From the NCBI RefSeq assembly GCF_004138335.1, contig NZ_RYFW01000008.1, positions 1-64,000 on the forward strand: a stretch of DNA of 64,000 nt. Direction: 5' to 3'. The position numbers and the translations under genes were made by a program. Every line of letters begins with the position of its first letter. The first letter of the stretch is position 1. Shown here piece by piece: positions 42,327-51,029 of this stretch. This stretch comes from Peristeroidobacter agariperforans. GTDB lineage: Bacteria > Pseudomonadota > Gammaproteobacteria > Steroidobacterales > Steroidobacteraceae. Under the pieces are notes generated by a model. The model had not been told where the DNA came from and made no database searches. It worked only from the letters and a program-made list of their open reading frames with translations.

Positions 42327-43093
42327 TCAGGGCCATGCTCGGGGGATCCTGCGGCAATCCATGTTTCGTAATCCTTGAGGGCCTGCTCCCCCGGCGGGTA
42401 CAGGCCAGTGACGGGCCGTCCGAGCCGGATCTCACGGGCGATGAACGCCTCGATCTTCTCCTTGCCCACCGCCAGCATCGCGACCTCGCTCGCCAGGTGC
42501 CGCGGAATCACAACGACACCCTCATCGTCTCCGACGATGACGTCGCCGGGAATGACAGCCACGCCGCCGCATGCGATCGGCAGCTGAACATCCTGAGGGT
42601 GATGACTGACGACGACCGGCGGCGCCGCCGCGCGTCGATGGAATGAAGGCATCGCCAGTCGTCCGATCTCGGGGCTGTCGCGAAATCCGCCGTCGGTAAC
42701 GATGCCCCCGACGCATCGCACTTGCATACGCAGCGCGAGCAGCGCGCCGCCAGAGGCTGCAGATGCATCGCCGCGGGAATCGATCACCAGCACCGCGCCT
42801 GCAGGTACCGTTTCTGCTGTGACACGCTGTAGGTCGGTTCGGCTGTCTCGCTCGAACAATGAATCCACGTCTTCACGCGAGGGAATAAACCGCAATGTAT
42901 AAGCAGGGCCTACCATGGTCCGCTTGCCGGTGCGCACCGGATGAACATCTCGCATGAAGCAATTGCGCAACCCTTTATTGAAAAGAATGGTCGTCAGCGT
43001 TGCCGTCGACACCGACGCCAGCGCCTCACGCACAGATTCATCCAGAGGCTCTGTTCGCTCAACCACGCCGCACTCCGCGCCCGGCGAATTCAT
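42311..43093 (-). CDS. RraA-like / HMG-aldolase-family protein
   Basis: A 260-residue member of the RraA/methyltransferase-like fold, with 'MVGPAYTLRFIP', 'AVLVIDSRGDASAASGGALLALRMQVRCVGGIVTDGGFRDSPEI' and 'PGDVIVGDDEGVVVIPRHLA'. The R-D pair in 'DGGFRD' and the downstream aspartates are the metal/substrate site of aldolase and decarboxylase members that act on 4-hydroxy-4-methyl-2-oxoglutarate or oxaloacetate. In this operon it may cleave or rework the dehydratase product. It overlaps the stop of the TonB receptor (TGATG) and the next start. Confidence 0.85.
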   Translation of the reverse strand: MNSPGAECGVVERTEPLDESVREALASVSTATLTTILFNKGLRNCFMRDVHPVRTGKRTMVGPAYTLRFIPSREDVDSLFERDSRTDLQRVTAETVPAGAVLVIDSRGDASAASGGALLALRMQVRCVGGIVTDGGFRDSPEIGRLAMPSFHRRAAAPPVVVSHHPQDVQLPIACGGVAVIPGDVIVGDDEGVVVIPRHLASEVAMLAVGKEKIEAFIAREIRLGRPVTGLYPPGEQALKDYETWIAAGSPEHGPEWRAR

Positions 43094-45762
43094 CAGAACG
43101 TCACCGATGCGCCAATGAAATAGCGTCGATCGTTGATGCGCACGGACGCCACGCGGCCACGAACGCCGTCGTACTGCACTTCCGGGTTGCGTAACAGATT
43201 CTGCGCATCGAACATCAATTTGATCGAGTCGGTGAGCGCGTAAGCGACCGAGGCATCGAGCTGATTCTGATCGTCGACGTAGCGACTACCACCCAGCGCT
43301 GCACCTTGCACACCCAGCAAATACGGGTCGCGGAAGGTGTAGGCGAGACGTGCCGAGATGCTGGCTTTCTCGTAATAGCCGATCAGACTGTAGCTGTTCT
43401 CCGAGAGCAGCGGTAACGGCAGGGTCTTCTGCGTGAGTTCATCCACGATCGGAGTTTCGCTGTCTGCATACGTGTAGTTCGCCTGAAAACCGAGGCCATC
43501 GAACGGCGCCGGCAAGAAACTGAGCGCCTGCTGATAGTTGATTTCGAATCCCGTCACCTTGCCGTCGCTGCCATTGTCTGGCCTGCTGATCAGGAAGACG
43601 TTGCCGGTGCCGTTGGGATTGATGAAGCCGGTCAATATCTCCTCGGTCACGGTGATCTTCGTGAACGACTCGATGTTCTTCGTGAATACCGAGGCCGCGA
43701 GCATGTTGCCTTCGCTGAAGTACCATTCGAGTGACAGATCGGCCTGCGTCGCCTTGTACGGGTCGAGCAGCGGGTTGCCGCCATTGCCGGTGTTGCTGAC
43801 GATCGAATAGGTAAACCCTGCCGCGAGATCGCTGAGCGGTGGCGTCGCTACGACGCGGGCCGCCGCGAGCCGCAACAGCAGGTCGTCCCGCAGATCCACG
43901 ATCAGCGTGCCGCTGGGAAGAATATCCGTGTACGACTTCAAGTAGGAGATGGGCTGCGTGCCCACACCCGGCACGTCAATGTTGCCGGAGGACACACGAT
44001 CGGTGAAGGTGGCGCGCGTTCCAATGTTTCCTCGCAGCGGCAGTCCTGCCAGCTCGCTCTCGAAATCGAGTTTCACGTAGAGGGCTTGCGATTCGATGTT
44101 GACGTCGCTCACCGTGGTCGGTGCAATGGGTGGCTGGTCGTAGCCGAACTGCTGGCGCACGGCGTCCGCATCGACCGATCCGCCGAGAAAATTGCTGGGG
44201 AAGTTTCCAGACAGCCCACTGAGCACACCGCGGGACAGCGGGTACTTGTAGTGCATGCCGGGAATTTCATCGGCTGTAACGATGCCATTACCATCGGCGT
44301 CCGCAGCCGCAACCAGACTCGCAAGCGACATGGAAAGCACGCGCCTAGCGGTGCGGAAGGTACGATCTTCGTAGCGGTAGCCGAAGTGCACCTGGTTCAG
44401 AGCTCCCCAACTCAGATCGCGCGCAAAGTCCAGCCGACCGGCGGTAGCCTGGTTGTCGTTGGTGTTGGAGTTATCCGAAATCGACTGCACTTGATATTGG
44501 CTTGGATCGTTGATGTCGAAGTTGGCGGTAAGGTTGTACGAAGGAATATCGCTGCCGAGCAGGTTGTAATCCGCGCTCACGGTGCGACCCGCTCTGGGAG
44601 CCATGACGACTGTGAATGTGCCGCCATCGATGGGCGCGCGGCCGCGACCGTACGACAAGTCGGCGGCGATGTTCCAATCCCCGGGTTTCCATTCGACGCG
44701 GCCGGCGAATGACGCCACGTTCGAGCGTTCGTCTTCCTGGTAGACGAGCGGCCGCTGCGTGACGCCGTTCAGTCGACCTGACACAACTGTGCCGTGGGAA
44801 TCAGCGACCGCCCCGACCTCGTTGCTGGTCAAGAGCGTCTGGTAGCGCTGCGGGTTGCCGCTCGCTTCGAAGCGGTTGTAGGTGCCTTCCAGCAGAAAGC
44901 CGAGCGTGTCACTAGCCTGGAACTGCAACGCGCTGTTGAGTGTAATGCGCTCGACCGGGCGCGGCAGTCGAATGGTCTGCAGGCGTGTCGGCCGAAACAG
45001 GCCTGGATCGTTCACGCCGTCGCCGTTGCCGTCTATATCATTCACGCGCGTGTAGTTGGACGCATCGAAGAGCTGCTCCTCGGCCTGCAAATACTGATAG
45101 GCGGCATTGAACAACAGGCCGACGCGATCATCGGCCATGTGCTTGCTGACCAGAGCCGAGCCACGGAAGCCGTAGTCTTCAGCGGTATCGGCGTACTGCC
45201 CCTGCGCGCGCAGCGCCACGATCATCGGAGGCAGGTCGAGTGGCCGCTTGGTCTTCAGGTTCACTGTGCCGCCGAGCGCACCTTCAAGCATGTCCGCCGA
45301 GGGCGACTTGATCACGTCGATGGAATCGACGATGTCGGAACTCAACACGTCCAGACGCGCCGAAGCGTCCGAGGTCGCACCGATGAAAGGCCGGCCGTTG
45401 ATCAGTGTGTTGTTCAAGGAGATGCCGCGGATCGTGAAATTAGCGCCGTCGCCGCGCGAGCGGGAAATCTGCACGCCTGGCACGCGGCTCAACGTGTCGA
45501 CGACGTTCTGGTCGGGCAGCTTGCCGATGTCCTGCGCGGAGATCGAATCGACGATGGAATCGGCGTCCCGCTTGTTGGCGATCGCATCTTGAATCGACTG
45601 CCGCAGACCCGTGACGACTACTTCCTCCACGGCCGTCGCACTCGAAGCAGATTGCTCGGATGGCGGTTGCGGCGACGTCTGCGAGAAAGCCGCCTGAGAA
45701 CATACTGCCGCGACGGCGGCAGCGAGCGGCGTGGCACGCCGGGACCGGTTGAACAAGAACAT
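43093..45762 (-). CDS. TonB-dependent receptor of the aldarate locus
   Basis: An 889-residue receptor. Signal peptide to about 28, TonB-box-like 'EEVVVTGLRQSIQDAIANKRDAD', plug about 55-170 ('QDIGKLPDQNVVDTLSRVPGVQI', 'NFTIRGISLNNTLING'), and a long barrel ending 'DRRYFIGASVTF' with terminal phenylalanine. This class (Caulobacter/Xanthomonas carbohydrate receptors) imports oligosaccharides. It is first in the operon with RraA, dehydratase, dehydrogenase and GH26, so its substrate should be the oligosaccharide they process. The palindrome at 45810 lies 47 bp upstream of its start. Confidence 0.9.
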   Translation of the reverse strand: MFLFNRSRRATPLAAAVAAVCSQAAFSQTSPQPPSEQSASSATAVEEVVVTGLRQSIQDAIANKRDADSIVDSISAQDIGKLPDQNVVDTLSRVPGVQISRSRGDGANFTIRGISLNNTLINGRPFIGATSDASARLDVLSSDIVDSIDVIKSPSADMLEGALGGTVNLKTKRPLDLPPMIVALRAQGQYADTAEDYGFRGSALVSKHMADDRVGLLFNAAYQYLQAEEQLFDASNYTRVNDIDGNGDGVNDPGLFRPTRLQTIRLPRPVERITLNSALQFQASDTLGFLLEGTYNRFEASGNPQRYQTLLTSNEVGAVADSHGTVVSGRLNGVTQRPLVYQEDERSNVASFAGRVEWKPGDWNIAADLSYGRGRAPIDGGTFTVVMAPRAGRTVSADYNLLGSDIPSYNLTANFDINDPSQYQVQSISDNSNTNDNQATAGRLDFARDLSWGALNQVHFGYRYEDRTFRTARRVLSMSLASLVAAADADGNGIVTADEIPGMHYKYPLSRGVLSGLSGNFPSNFLGGSVDADAVRQQFGYDQPPIAPTTVSDVNIESQALYVKLDFESELAGLPLRGNIGTRATFTDRVSSGNIDVPGVGTQPISYLKSYTDILPSGTLIVDLRDDLLLRLAAARVVATPPLSDLAAGFTYSIVSNTGNGGNPLLDPYKATQADLSLEWYFSEGNMLAASVFTKNIESFTKITVTEEILTGFINPNGTGNVFLISRPDNGSDGKVTGFEINYQQALSFLPAPFDGLGFQANYTYADSETPIVDELTQKTLPLPLLSENSYSLIGYYEKASISARLAYTFRDPYLLGVQGAALGGSRYVDDQNQLDASVAYALTDSIKLMFDAQNLLRNPEVQYDGVRGRVASVRINDRRYFIGASVTF

Positions 45763-45809
45763 CTGTTTCCCCCATGCAGCGACTTGGTCGCGTCATTTTG
45801 AATTTAATC

Positions 45810-45823
45810 GATTATATATAATC
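45810..45823. promoter_or_regulatory. Candidate GntR/FCD operator upstream of the TonB-receptor operon
   Basis: Perfect 14-bp palindrome GATTATATATAATC, in a stretch far richer in A/T than its surroundings, 47 bp before the receptor start. A near-copy (one difference) stands before the gntR-MFS unit at 47948. Two matching sites before two units next to one FCD/GntR gene support it as that regulator's operator. Confidence 0.65.
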
Positions 45824-45860
45824 TTAAACGGCGACAGTCAACACCGAAATCGCCTGCGCC

Positions 45861-47126
45861 TCAGCCTGTTTGTTCCAACGTCGCGCCAGCCGTGGTCGCG
45901 GCGCGCGGCTTGCTGCGACCGAAGAATAGATAGAGCACCACCGCCGCCAGAGGATGCAGGAACGCAACGATGGCGAAGATGGCGCCATAACCGTATTCCT
46001 GCACGATCGAGCCGGCGAAGAAGTTGAAGACTGCCGCACCGACGGTTCCCAGCGCGTTGAGTACGCCCGCGGCGGTCGCGACGGACGATCTATCGAACAA
46101 CGTCGCGACCAGCACGTTTGTTAGCGTGAGCCAGCTCAGGCACATCACCATCAGGATGCTGAACAACGCGAGCACGATCGGCACGCTGCTGGTGAGAGGA
46201 ATGAGCAGCGCAAGCGGCGCGAGACACGCAACGGCCTGCAACGCGTACACACGACTGAGCGTAACTTCCTTCCCCGCTCGCACCATTCGATCCGACCATG
46301 CGCCGACACCGATGGCCAGCACTGCCGAACCCAGGGGTGGAATCCATAGCAGCGAGCCGACCTGCGCGAGCGTCAGGCCGAGCACTTCCTGGAAATAGCC
46401 GGCCATCCACGATTGAATGAAGAACCACAGCGGATCGCTGATCATGCGTGCCGCCACCAGCCCCCAGAGCAGGCGATTCTTGAGGATCGCTTTGAATGTT
46501 GACTTGTTGGACGCGGCTCGCGCGGCTGCTTCCGCCGGCGCATCCTTGTCAGAGAGCCACCAGGCCAACGCAAATACAAATCCGACCGCGCCCGGCACCA
46601 GGAAGGCGGCATGCCAGCCCATCGTCAATGCCAACCCGGCAACGACCGGCGGCGCCAGGATGGGACCTAATGCGATGATGGGCCCGCGCAATCCATATGC
46701 AGTCGCGAGCCGTTCTTTCGGGAACCAGCGAACCAGCGCATAGATGGTTGCCGGCGTGAGGCCCGCTTCGGCGGCACCGAGTAGCGCGCGATAGGCCAGC
46801 AGTTCTTCGAACGATCGCGCGATGCCGCTCAGCATGGTCGCCGTCGACCAGATGAGGATGAAGATGGTCAGCATTTTGCGGCTGCCGAAGCGATCGATGA
46901 GCCGGCCGCAAACGGTGAAGAAGATTGCGTACGCAGCGAGGAATGCGGTTACCAGCACTCCATATTCGCTATCGTCGATGCCGAAGCGCGCCTTCAGCGT
47001 CGTCTTCAGGATGGCGACCGCTTGCCGGTCGATCATCCCGAGCACGGAATCCAGCGAGCTCAGCGCCAGGATCCACCACGCCATCGCCGGCACGTGGACC
47101 GATGCCGCCTTGGCCGGCGCGCTCAT
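45861..47126 (-). CDS. MFS transporter, anion:cation symporter (hexuronate/aldarate) type
   Basis: A 421-residue protein with 12 hydrophobic segments. 'LDSVLGMIDRQAVAILKTTLKARFGIDDSEYGVLVTAFLAAYAIFFTVCGRLIDRFGSRK' at the N-terminus is typical of the ACS group that includes ExuT and GudP. Inner-membrane uptake of a hexuronate or aldarate fits the locus. Its ATG overlaps the stop of the gntR-type gene by 4 bp. Confidence 0.88.
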   Translation of the reverse strand: MSAPAKAASVHVPAMAWWILALSSLDSVLGMIDRQAVAILKTTLKARFGIDDSEYGVLVTAFLAAYAIFFTVCGRLIDRFGSRKMLTIFILIWSTATMLSGIARSFEELLAYRALLGAAEAGLTPATIYALVRWFPKERLATAYGLRGPIIALGPILAPPVVAGLALTMGWHAAFLVPGAVGFVFALAWWLSDKDAPAEAAARAASNKSTFKAILKNRLLWGLVAARMISDPLWFFIQSWMAGYFQEVLGLTLAQVGSLLWIPPLGSAVLAIGVGAWSDRMVRAGKEVTLSRVYALQAVACLAPLALLIPLTSSVPIVLALFSILMVMCLSWLTLTNVLVATLFDRSSVATAAGVLNALGTVGAAVFNFFAGSIVQEYGYGAIFAIVAFLHPLAAVVLYLFFGRSKPRAATTAGATLEQTG

Positions 47127-47887
47127 TTCGTCTTGACCGTACGCCCTCCGGTGGCGCGGCTGCTCTTCTTCTTCACCCGCGCGGTGCGAAGATCCAGGGG
47201 CAGCGGCCCCTGCCAGGCACCTTCGCTGCGAACCCGCTCTACGATGTCATGCAGGCTGTTCAACACATGCACTCGAGCGGCCTGCTCGGCGCTCTCGCCG
47301 TCGCGCGCGCGAATGGCCGAGACGATCGCGTCATGTTCGCGCACGGCGAGCCGGCGTCGCTCAAGGCCCGGCGCCCATCTGCGGCGAAACGCCGCCATGA
47401 CACCATTGGCTCGCTCGACCACTTCCAGTGCGATGGCACCGCCGTCGGCACCATTGATCGCGTTGTGAAAGCGCCGGTTCCATTCGAACCAGCCGTCGCG
47501 ATCGCCCGCTTCCACTGCTTCGGCGAAGCGGCCCGCGGCATGAATGATCACAGTGAGAAGCTTGCCGTCCGCAACGGCCGCACAGATGCGTGCTTGCATC
47601 CCTTCGACGGCAGCACGGACATGCATCATGTGCATGAACTCACGCGCGTCGATGCCGCGCACCACTGCTCCGCGATTCGGCAGCAACACCACGAGCCCTT
47701 CGGCCTGCAGCTGCTGTAAAGCTTCACGGATGGGCGACGGACTCACGCCGTACTGACGCGCGAGATCGACCACTTTCAAGCGACTATCGGGCTGCAGGCG
47801 TCCCTCGACGATGTCCCGATGAATCAATTCCGTGACGCGCGAGTAGGCAGTGCTGACCACTGAACTCGCCGGCATGGCGTCTTGCAT
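47123..47887 (-). CDS. GntR-family regulator with FCD ligand domain
   Basis: A 254-residue protein: N-terminal winged helix about 15-80 ('LKVVDLARQYGVSPSPIREALQQLQAEGLVVLLPNRGAVV') and all-helical FCD domain about 90-220 ('MMHVRAAVEGMQARICA', 'FHNAINGADGGA', with metal-binding histidine late at 'VREHDAIVSAI'). Relatives (UxuR, ExuR, LldR types) respond to sugar acids. GGAG precedes ATG 47887. It is cotranscribed with the MFS gene, and the palindrome at 47948 sits 60 bp upstream, suggesting autoregulation as well as control of the receptor operon. Confidence 0.88.
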   Translation of the reverse strand: MQDAMPASSVVSTAYSRVTELIHRDIVEGRLQPDSRLKVVDLARQYGVSPSPIREALQQLQAEGLVVLLPNRGAVVRGIDAREFMHMMHVRAAVEGMQARICAAVADGKLLTVIIHAAGRFAEAVEAGDRDGWFEWNRRFHNAINGADGGAIALEVVERANGVMAAFRRRWAPGLERRRLAVREHDAIVSAIRARDGESAEQAARVHVLNSLHDIVERVRSEGAWQGPLPLDLRTARVKKKSSRATGGRTVKTK

Positions 47888-47947
47888 GAATCACTCCTCG
47901 ATGAAGCCCGCAGACTACGACGAGGAATGGCCAAATGCAATATTAAA

Positions 47948-47961
47948 GATTAAATATAATC
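47948..47961. promoter_or_regulatory. Candidate GntR/FCD operator upstream of gntR-MFS
   Basis: GATTAAATATAATC, 13 of 14 bases identical to the palindrome at 45810. On the minus strand both sites read AGATTATAT-A/T-TAATC. It lies between the SMP-30 stop and the gntR-type start, in the expected promoter position for the latter. Confidence 0.6.
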
Positions 47962-47985
47962 TGATCGGCCAAATGAAAGACGCAA

Positions 47986-48855
47986 TCAGAGAGCGACCGG
48001 CGGGATTGCCAACCCAGGCGCTACGGGTGACACGCGAAACAGGGCTCCCGCATCCGGCTGACCCGCAGGCGCGGTCACTCCCGCCGAGATCGAGGTAACG
48101 AACATCGTGCGCAAGTCCGCGTCGCCGAAAGCAAGTTTGCTCGGCTTCTGCACCGGTATCGGGATCGATTGGCACACAGAGCCGTCGGGCGTGAAACAGT
48201 GAACTGCCCAGCCGTCGTTGCCCGCCACCCAGTAGCGATCGTCGGCGTCGACGGCGGCACCATCCGGCCGTCCCATTGCATCGTTGAAACGCACGAACAG
48301 CTCGCGGCGGCGTATCGCGCCGGCTTCGCCGTCGTATTCACAGCGCCATACGCTTCGCTCCAGCGGATGCGAGTCCGATACATACAATGTCGTGCCGTCG
48401 GCGGAGACGGCCAGTCCGTTGATGGTTCGAAAACCCTCCAGAAGCAAACGCCACTGTCCGCCGGGACGCAGTTGATACAGGCAACCGCTCGGCTCGCCAG
48501 CTACAGCCAGGGACATGGTGCCGACCAGGAAATTACCGTGTGAGTCTGTCGTGGCATCGTTGAAGCGGTGACTCGGCGGGTGGCCTGGCGGCGCCCCGAT
48601 TAATTCGATCTCTGCGGTGTCGAACGCAAGCTTGAATACACCGCTCTTCAGTGCCGCAATCACTTTGCCATCCACGGCGCAGGCAACACTACCAACGGGC
48701 TCGCCGAGTTCTATCGAATCGGTGCGGCCATCGAGCGCCGTTCTGAGAATCCGTTGCCCACGGATATCCACCCAATAGATCGACTGAGTGCGCGCATCCC
48801 ATATGGGGCTCTCGCCAACACTTGCCAGATGGTTGCCGATGCGGGTCACTTGCAT
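47986..48855 (-). CDS. SMP-30/gluconolactonase-family lactonase
   Basis: A 289-residue six-bladed propeller: 'LASVGESPIWDARTQSIYWVDIRGQRI' (metal-binding glutamate), 'HRFNDATTDSHGNFLVGTMSL' (asparagine/aspartate), 'INGLAVSADGTTLYVSDSH' and 'GRPDGAAVDADDRYWVAG'. These are the metal ligands of SMP-30 lactonases. In bacteria with uronate dehydrogenase, members of this family open the aldarolactone, which fits the gene set. The gene is separate from gntR by 98 bp and may have its own promoter; no GATTA palindrome lies upstream of it. Confidence 0.87.
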   Translation of the reverse strand: MQVTRIGNHLASVGESPIWDARTQSIYWVDIRGQRILRTALDGRTDSIELGEPVGSVACAVDGKVIAALKSGVFKLAFDTAEIELIGAPPGHPPSHRFNDATTDSHGNFLVGTMSLAVAGEPSGCLYQLRPGGQWRLLLEGFRTINGLAVSADGTTLYVSDSHPLERSVWRCEYDGEAGAIRRRELFVRFNDAMGRPDGAAVDADDRYWVAGNDGWAVHCFTPDGSVCQSIPIPVQKPSKLAFGDADLRTMFVTSISAGVTAPAGQPDAGALFRVSPVAPGLAIPPVAL

Positions 48856-49098
48856 GGCGAGCTCTCACGAAGCATCAGCGCAATTCCTCGGACAGCGAGC
48901 GCCCTGCAGATCATCCCCGCCACATCGCGTCCCCGAAAGTGGTGTACGAGTCGTGAGTTCTGGTTCCGTTGGACCCATGCTTAGCTAACGAGGGCCGACC
49001 GTCTGGCGGCCGATTCTCACTCAGGCTCTGCCAGCCTTCAAGCTGCATATATCGTCGCTGCAGCGATCGCTTCTCGTTCTGTTCGAGCAACAGGTGCT
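48856..49098. other. Intergenic region, no gene seen
   Basis: About 243 bp with no coding frame or motif I can support; it separates the aldarate locus from the arsenic/sulfite-type operon. Confidence 0.4.
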
Positions 49099-49794
49099 CT
49101 AATGGTTGCGTTTGGCGGCGCCAACCGAATCGACTCGATCCGCTCTCCTGTCAGCGCCGCACGGAACGTTGCTGAGTATGACGGCGGCATGCTGCGCATC
49201 GCTGTGATACGCACAGACATGTGCCTGCGGCGTCACATCCGGGCGCGGATCGCGAATAAACCCATCGCTGTTTGGCATGCGGACTGCAGACAAGCCTCGA
49301 CGGTCGAGCACCACGCCGGGCTGAAGAATCGCATTCTTCTCCAGGATCCAGGCAGTGAGCGCGTAGACCTCATCCGCCGTCAGTATCCCGGGCGTGTTGT
49401 ACGGCATAGCGCGCCGAATGTAATCGAACACGGTCGTGGCAGTCGGCCAGTAGCTCCCGACCGTGAGCACTGGCTGGCTCGACGCCAAACTGCCACGCCC
49501 ACCGACAAGCGCAACGTAATCCCCTCGCCCTTCGCCGTTGTCGCCGTGACATGCCGCACAGTGCGTGGCGTAAACCGTCGCTCCTTCGCGAGCGGAGCCT
49601 TTTCCGTCCGGGAGGCCCGCGCCGGTAGGCAGCACCGAGATGTCGACTGAAGTCACCTGCTCTGGACTCAGTGGCTCACCAACGCCATACAACGTGGCAT
49701 TGCCATCTGAGCGCGTTGACCCAAGATCCTCAGCTACAACCGCGATAGCCAATAGCAACCCTACCAAGATCCAAGGAGAGTGCTGCTTAGACAT
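49099..49794 (-). CDS. c-type cytochrome, SoxD/SorB-like
   Basis: A 231-residue exported protein (hydrophobic N-terminus to about 21). One haem c site CAACH (C79, C82, H83) and a probable methionine ligand in 'RRAMPYNTPG'. 'VRMPNSDGFIRDPRPDV' near residue 175 is typical of SoxD-like cytochromes paired with sulfite dehydrogenases. The last 45 residues do not match that family and may follow a frameshift near 49250. Its ATG lies inside the end of the molybdoenzyme gene (8-bp overlap), so it is the likely electron acceptor of that enzyme. Confidence 0.85.
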   Translation of the reverse strand: MSKQHSPWILVGLLLAIAVVAEDLGSTRSDGNATLYGVGEPLSPEQVTSVDISVLPTGAGLPDGKGSAREGATVYATHCAACHGDNGEGRGDYVALVGGRGSLASSQPVLTVGSYWPTATTVFDYIRRAMPYNTPGILTADEVYALTAWILEKNAILQPGVVLDRRGLSAVRMPNSDGFIRDPRPDVTPQAHVCAYHSDAQHAAVILSNVPCGADRRADRVDSVGAAKRNH

Positions 49795-51007
49795 GCGTCA
49801 CCTTTCCATCGCGGGCGAGCTTCCATGGCTTCAAACCATTGTAGTGATTGAATCCATCTGGCCCCTCCTTCATCCCTCGCGCAGCTATGATCGCGTCTCG
49901 CGTAGGTTGGACGTATCCGGTTTCGTCCCTCGATCTCGAGACAAGAACTGTTTCTTGCCCTTGCCATCGCCACGGCAACCGAAAGCGCGTGAAAGCTTTA
50001 TTCAGAATCGGAGCTTGCAGCTCTGCTTGTGACCAAGTCGCGCCACCGTCGACCGAAACATCGACTTGCTCTATGCGACCACGACCAGACCAAGCCAACC
50101 CCGTTATCTCGATCCAACCGCGACCATCGAGTTGCTGCCCGCCTGATGGTGAAGTGATCACGGAGTTCGATTCCATCTCGAAGCTGAACTGCCGGGCTCT
50201 ACCATCCGGCATGAGATCGGTGTAGCTTGCCGCCTCATCGCGCGTCATCATGGCTTGATCGATGACGTGTAGACGACGGAGCCACTTCACGCTCACGTTT
50301 CCTTCCCAGCCAGGCACGAGCAAACGCAGCGGATACCCTTGCTCCGGCCGAAGCGCCTCGCCGTTCTGGCCATAAACCACCAGCACGTCCTCCAATGCCT
50401 TGGACAATGGGATGCTACGAGCGTGACGTGAAGCATCTGCACCTTCTGCCAGGACCCATCGCGCCGAGGGCTTCAGTCCAACTTCGTTGAGTAACGTGCT
50501 GAGCCGAACACCTGTCCATTCACTGCAGCTAACTAAGCCATGGCTCTGCTGAACAGTCGCACCAGGATTGCCCCGATGCTCTCGGCCGGCATTCCCGCCG
50601 CACTCAATGAAGTTGATTCGCGAGACTGAGGGCAGGCGCCGCAGTAGAGCCATCGTGAATCGCTGCGGCCGCTCTACGAGGCCGTGAATGGCAAGCTCGT
50701 GTAGTGCTGGGTCAACCGTGGGCACACCCGAGTGATGCCGCTCGAAGTGCAAAGACGACGGCGTGATGATTCCATATTGGTCCGCAAGCGGTGACCGACT
50801 CGCACCGGTACCGGGGGTGGACGTTTGGGGAAACAGCCTGGCCGAGCGTTCAAATGACGACCTTTCGCCATACTCCCGCCGCGGAACGCCGATCGTGCGC
50901 ACTTCCTCAGCTGTGACTGCCGCGGGAATCGCGGCAATGGCTAACGAACCAGCACCGACGAATGATCGTCGGCTAAACCGGGATGATGGGCGTGTCGTCG
51001 ATTTCAT
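49787..51007 (-). CDS. Sulfite-dehydrogenase-like molybdoenzyme (SoxC/SorA family)
   Basis: A 406-residue protein with a twin-arginine signal (SRRSFVGAG). The molybdopterin domain carries the Mo-ligand cysteine C136 (FIECGGNAG), 'SCSEWTGVRLSTLLNEVGL', and 'GYPLRLLVPGWEGNVSVKWLRRL'; a C-terminal Mo-co dimerisation domain follows ('GLAWSGRGRIEQVDVSVDGGATWSQAEL'). The family oxidises sulfite (or sulfur bound to SoxY) in the periplasm and passes electrons to cytochrome c. Here no sox thiosulfate genes adjoin; instead it starts 22 bp after arsH, so it seems to be controlled by ArsR. Confidence 0.88.
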   Translation of the reverse strand: MKSTTRPSSRFSRRSFVGAGSLAIAAIPAAVTAEEVRTIGVPRREYGERSSFERSARLFPQTSTPGTGASRSPLADQYGIITPSSLHFERHHSGVPTVDPALHELAIHGLVERPQRFTMALLRRLPSVSRINFIECGGNAGREHRGNPGATVQQSHGLVSCSEWTGVRLSTLLNEVGLKPSARWVLAEGADASRHARSIPLSKALEDVLVVYGQNGEALRPEQGYPLRLLVPGWEGNVSVKWLRRLHVIDQAMMTRDEAASYTDLMPDGRARQFSFEMESNSVITSPSGGQQLDGRGWIEITGLAWSGRGRIEQVDVSVDGGATWSQAELQAPILNKAFTRFRLPWRWQGQETVLVSRSRDETGYVQPTRDAIIAARGMKEGPDGFNHYNGLKPWKLARDGKVTHV

Positions 51008-51029
51008 CTTTTTCTCTCGGCTGCAAAAT

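Noticed and set aside
49099-51007. Calling these genes part of a thiosulfate-oxidising Sox system
   Set aside because: No soxA, X, Y, Z or B is present in the window; SorAB-like sulfite oxidation or an arsenic-linked role is at least as likely.
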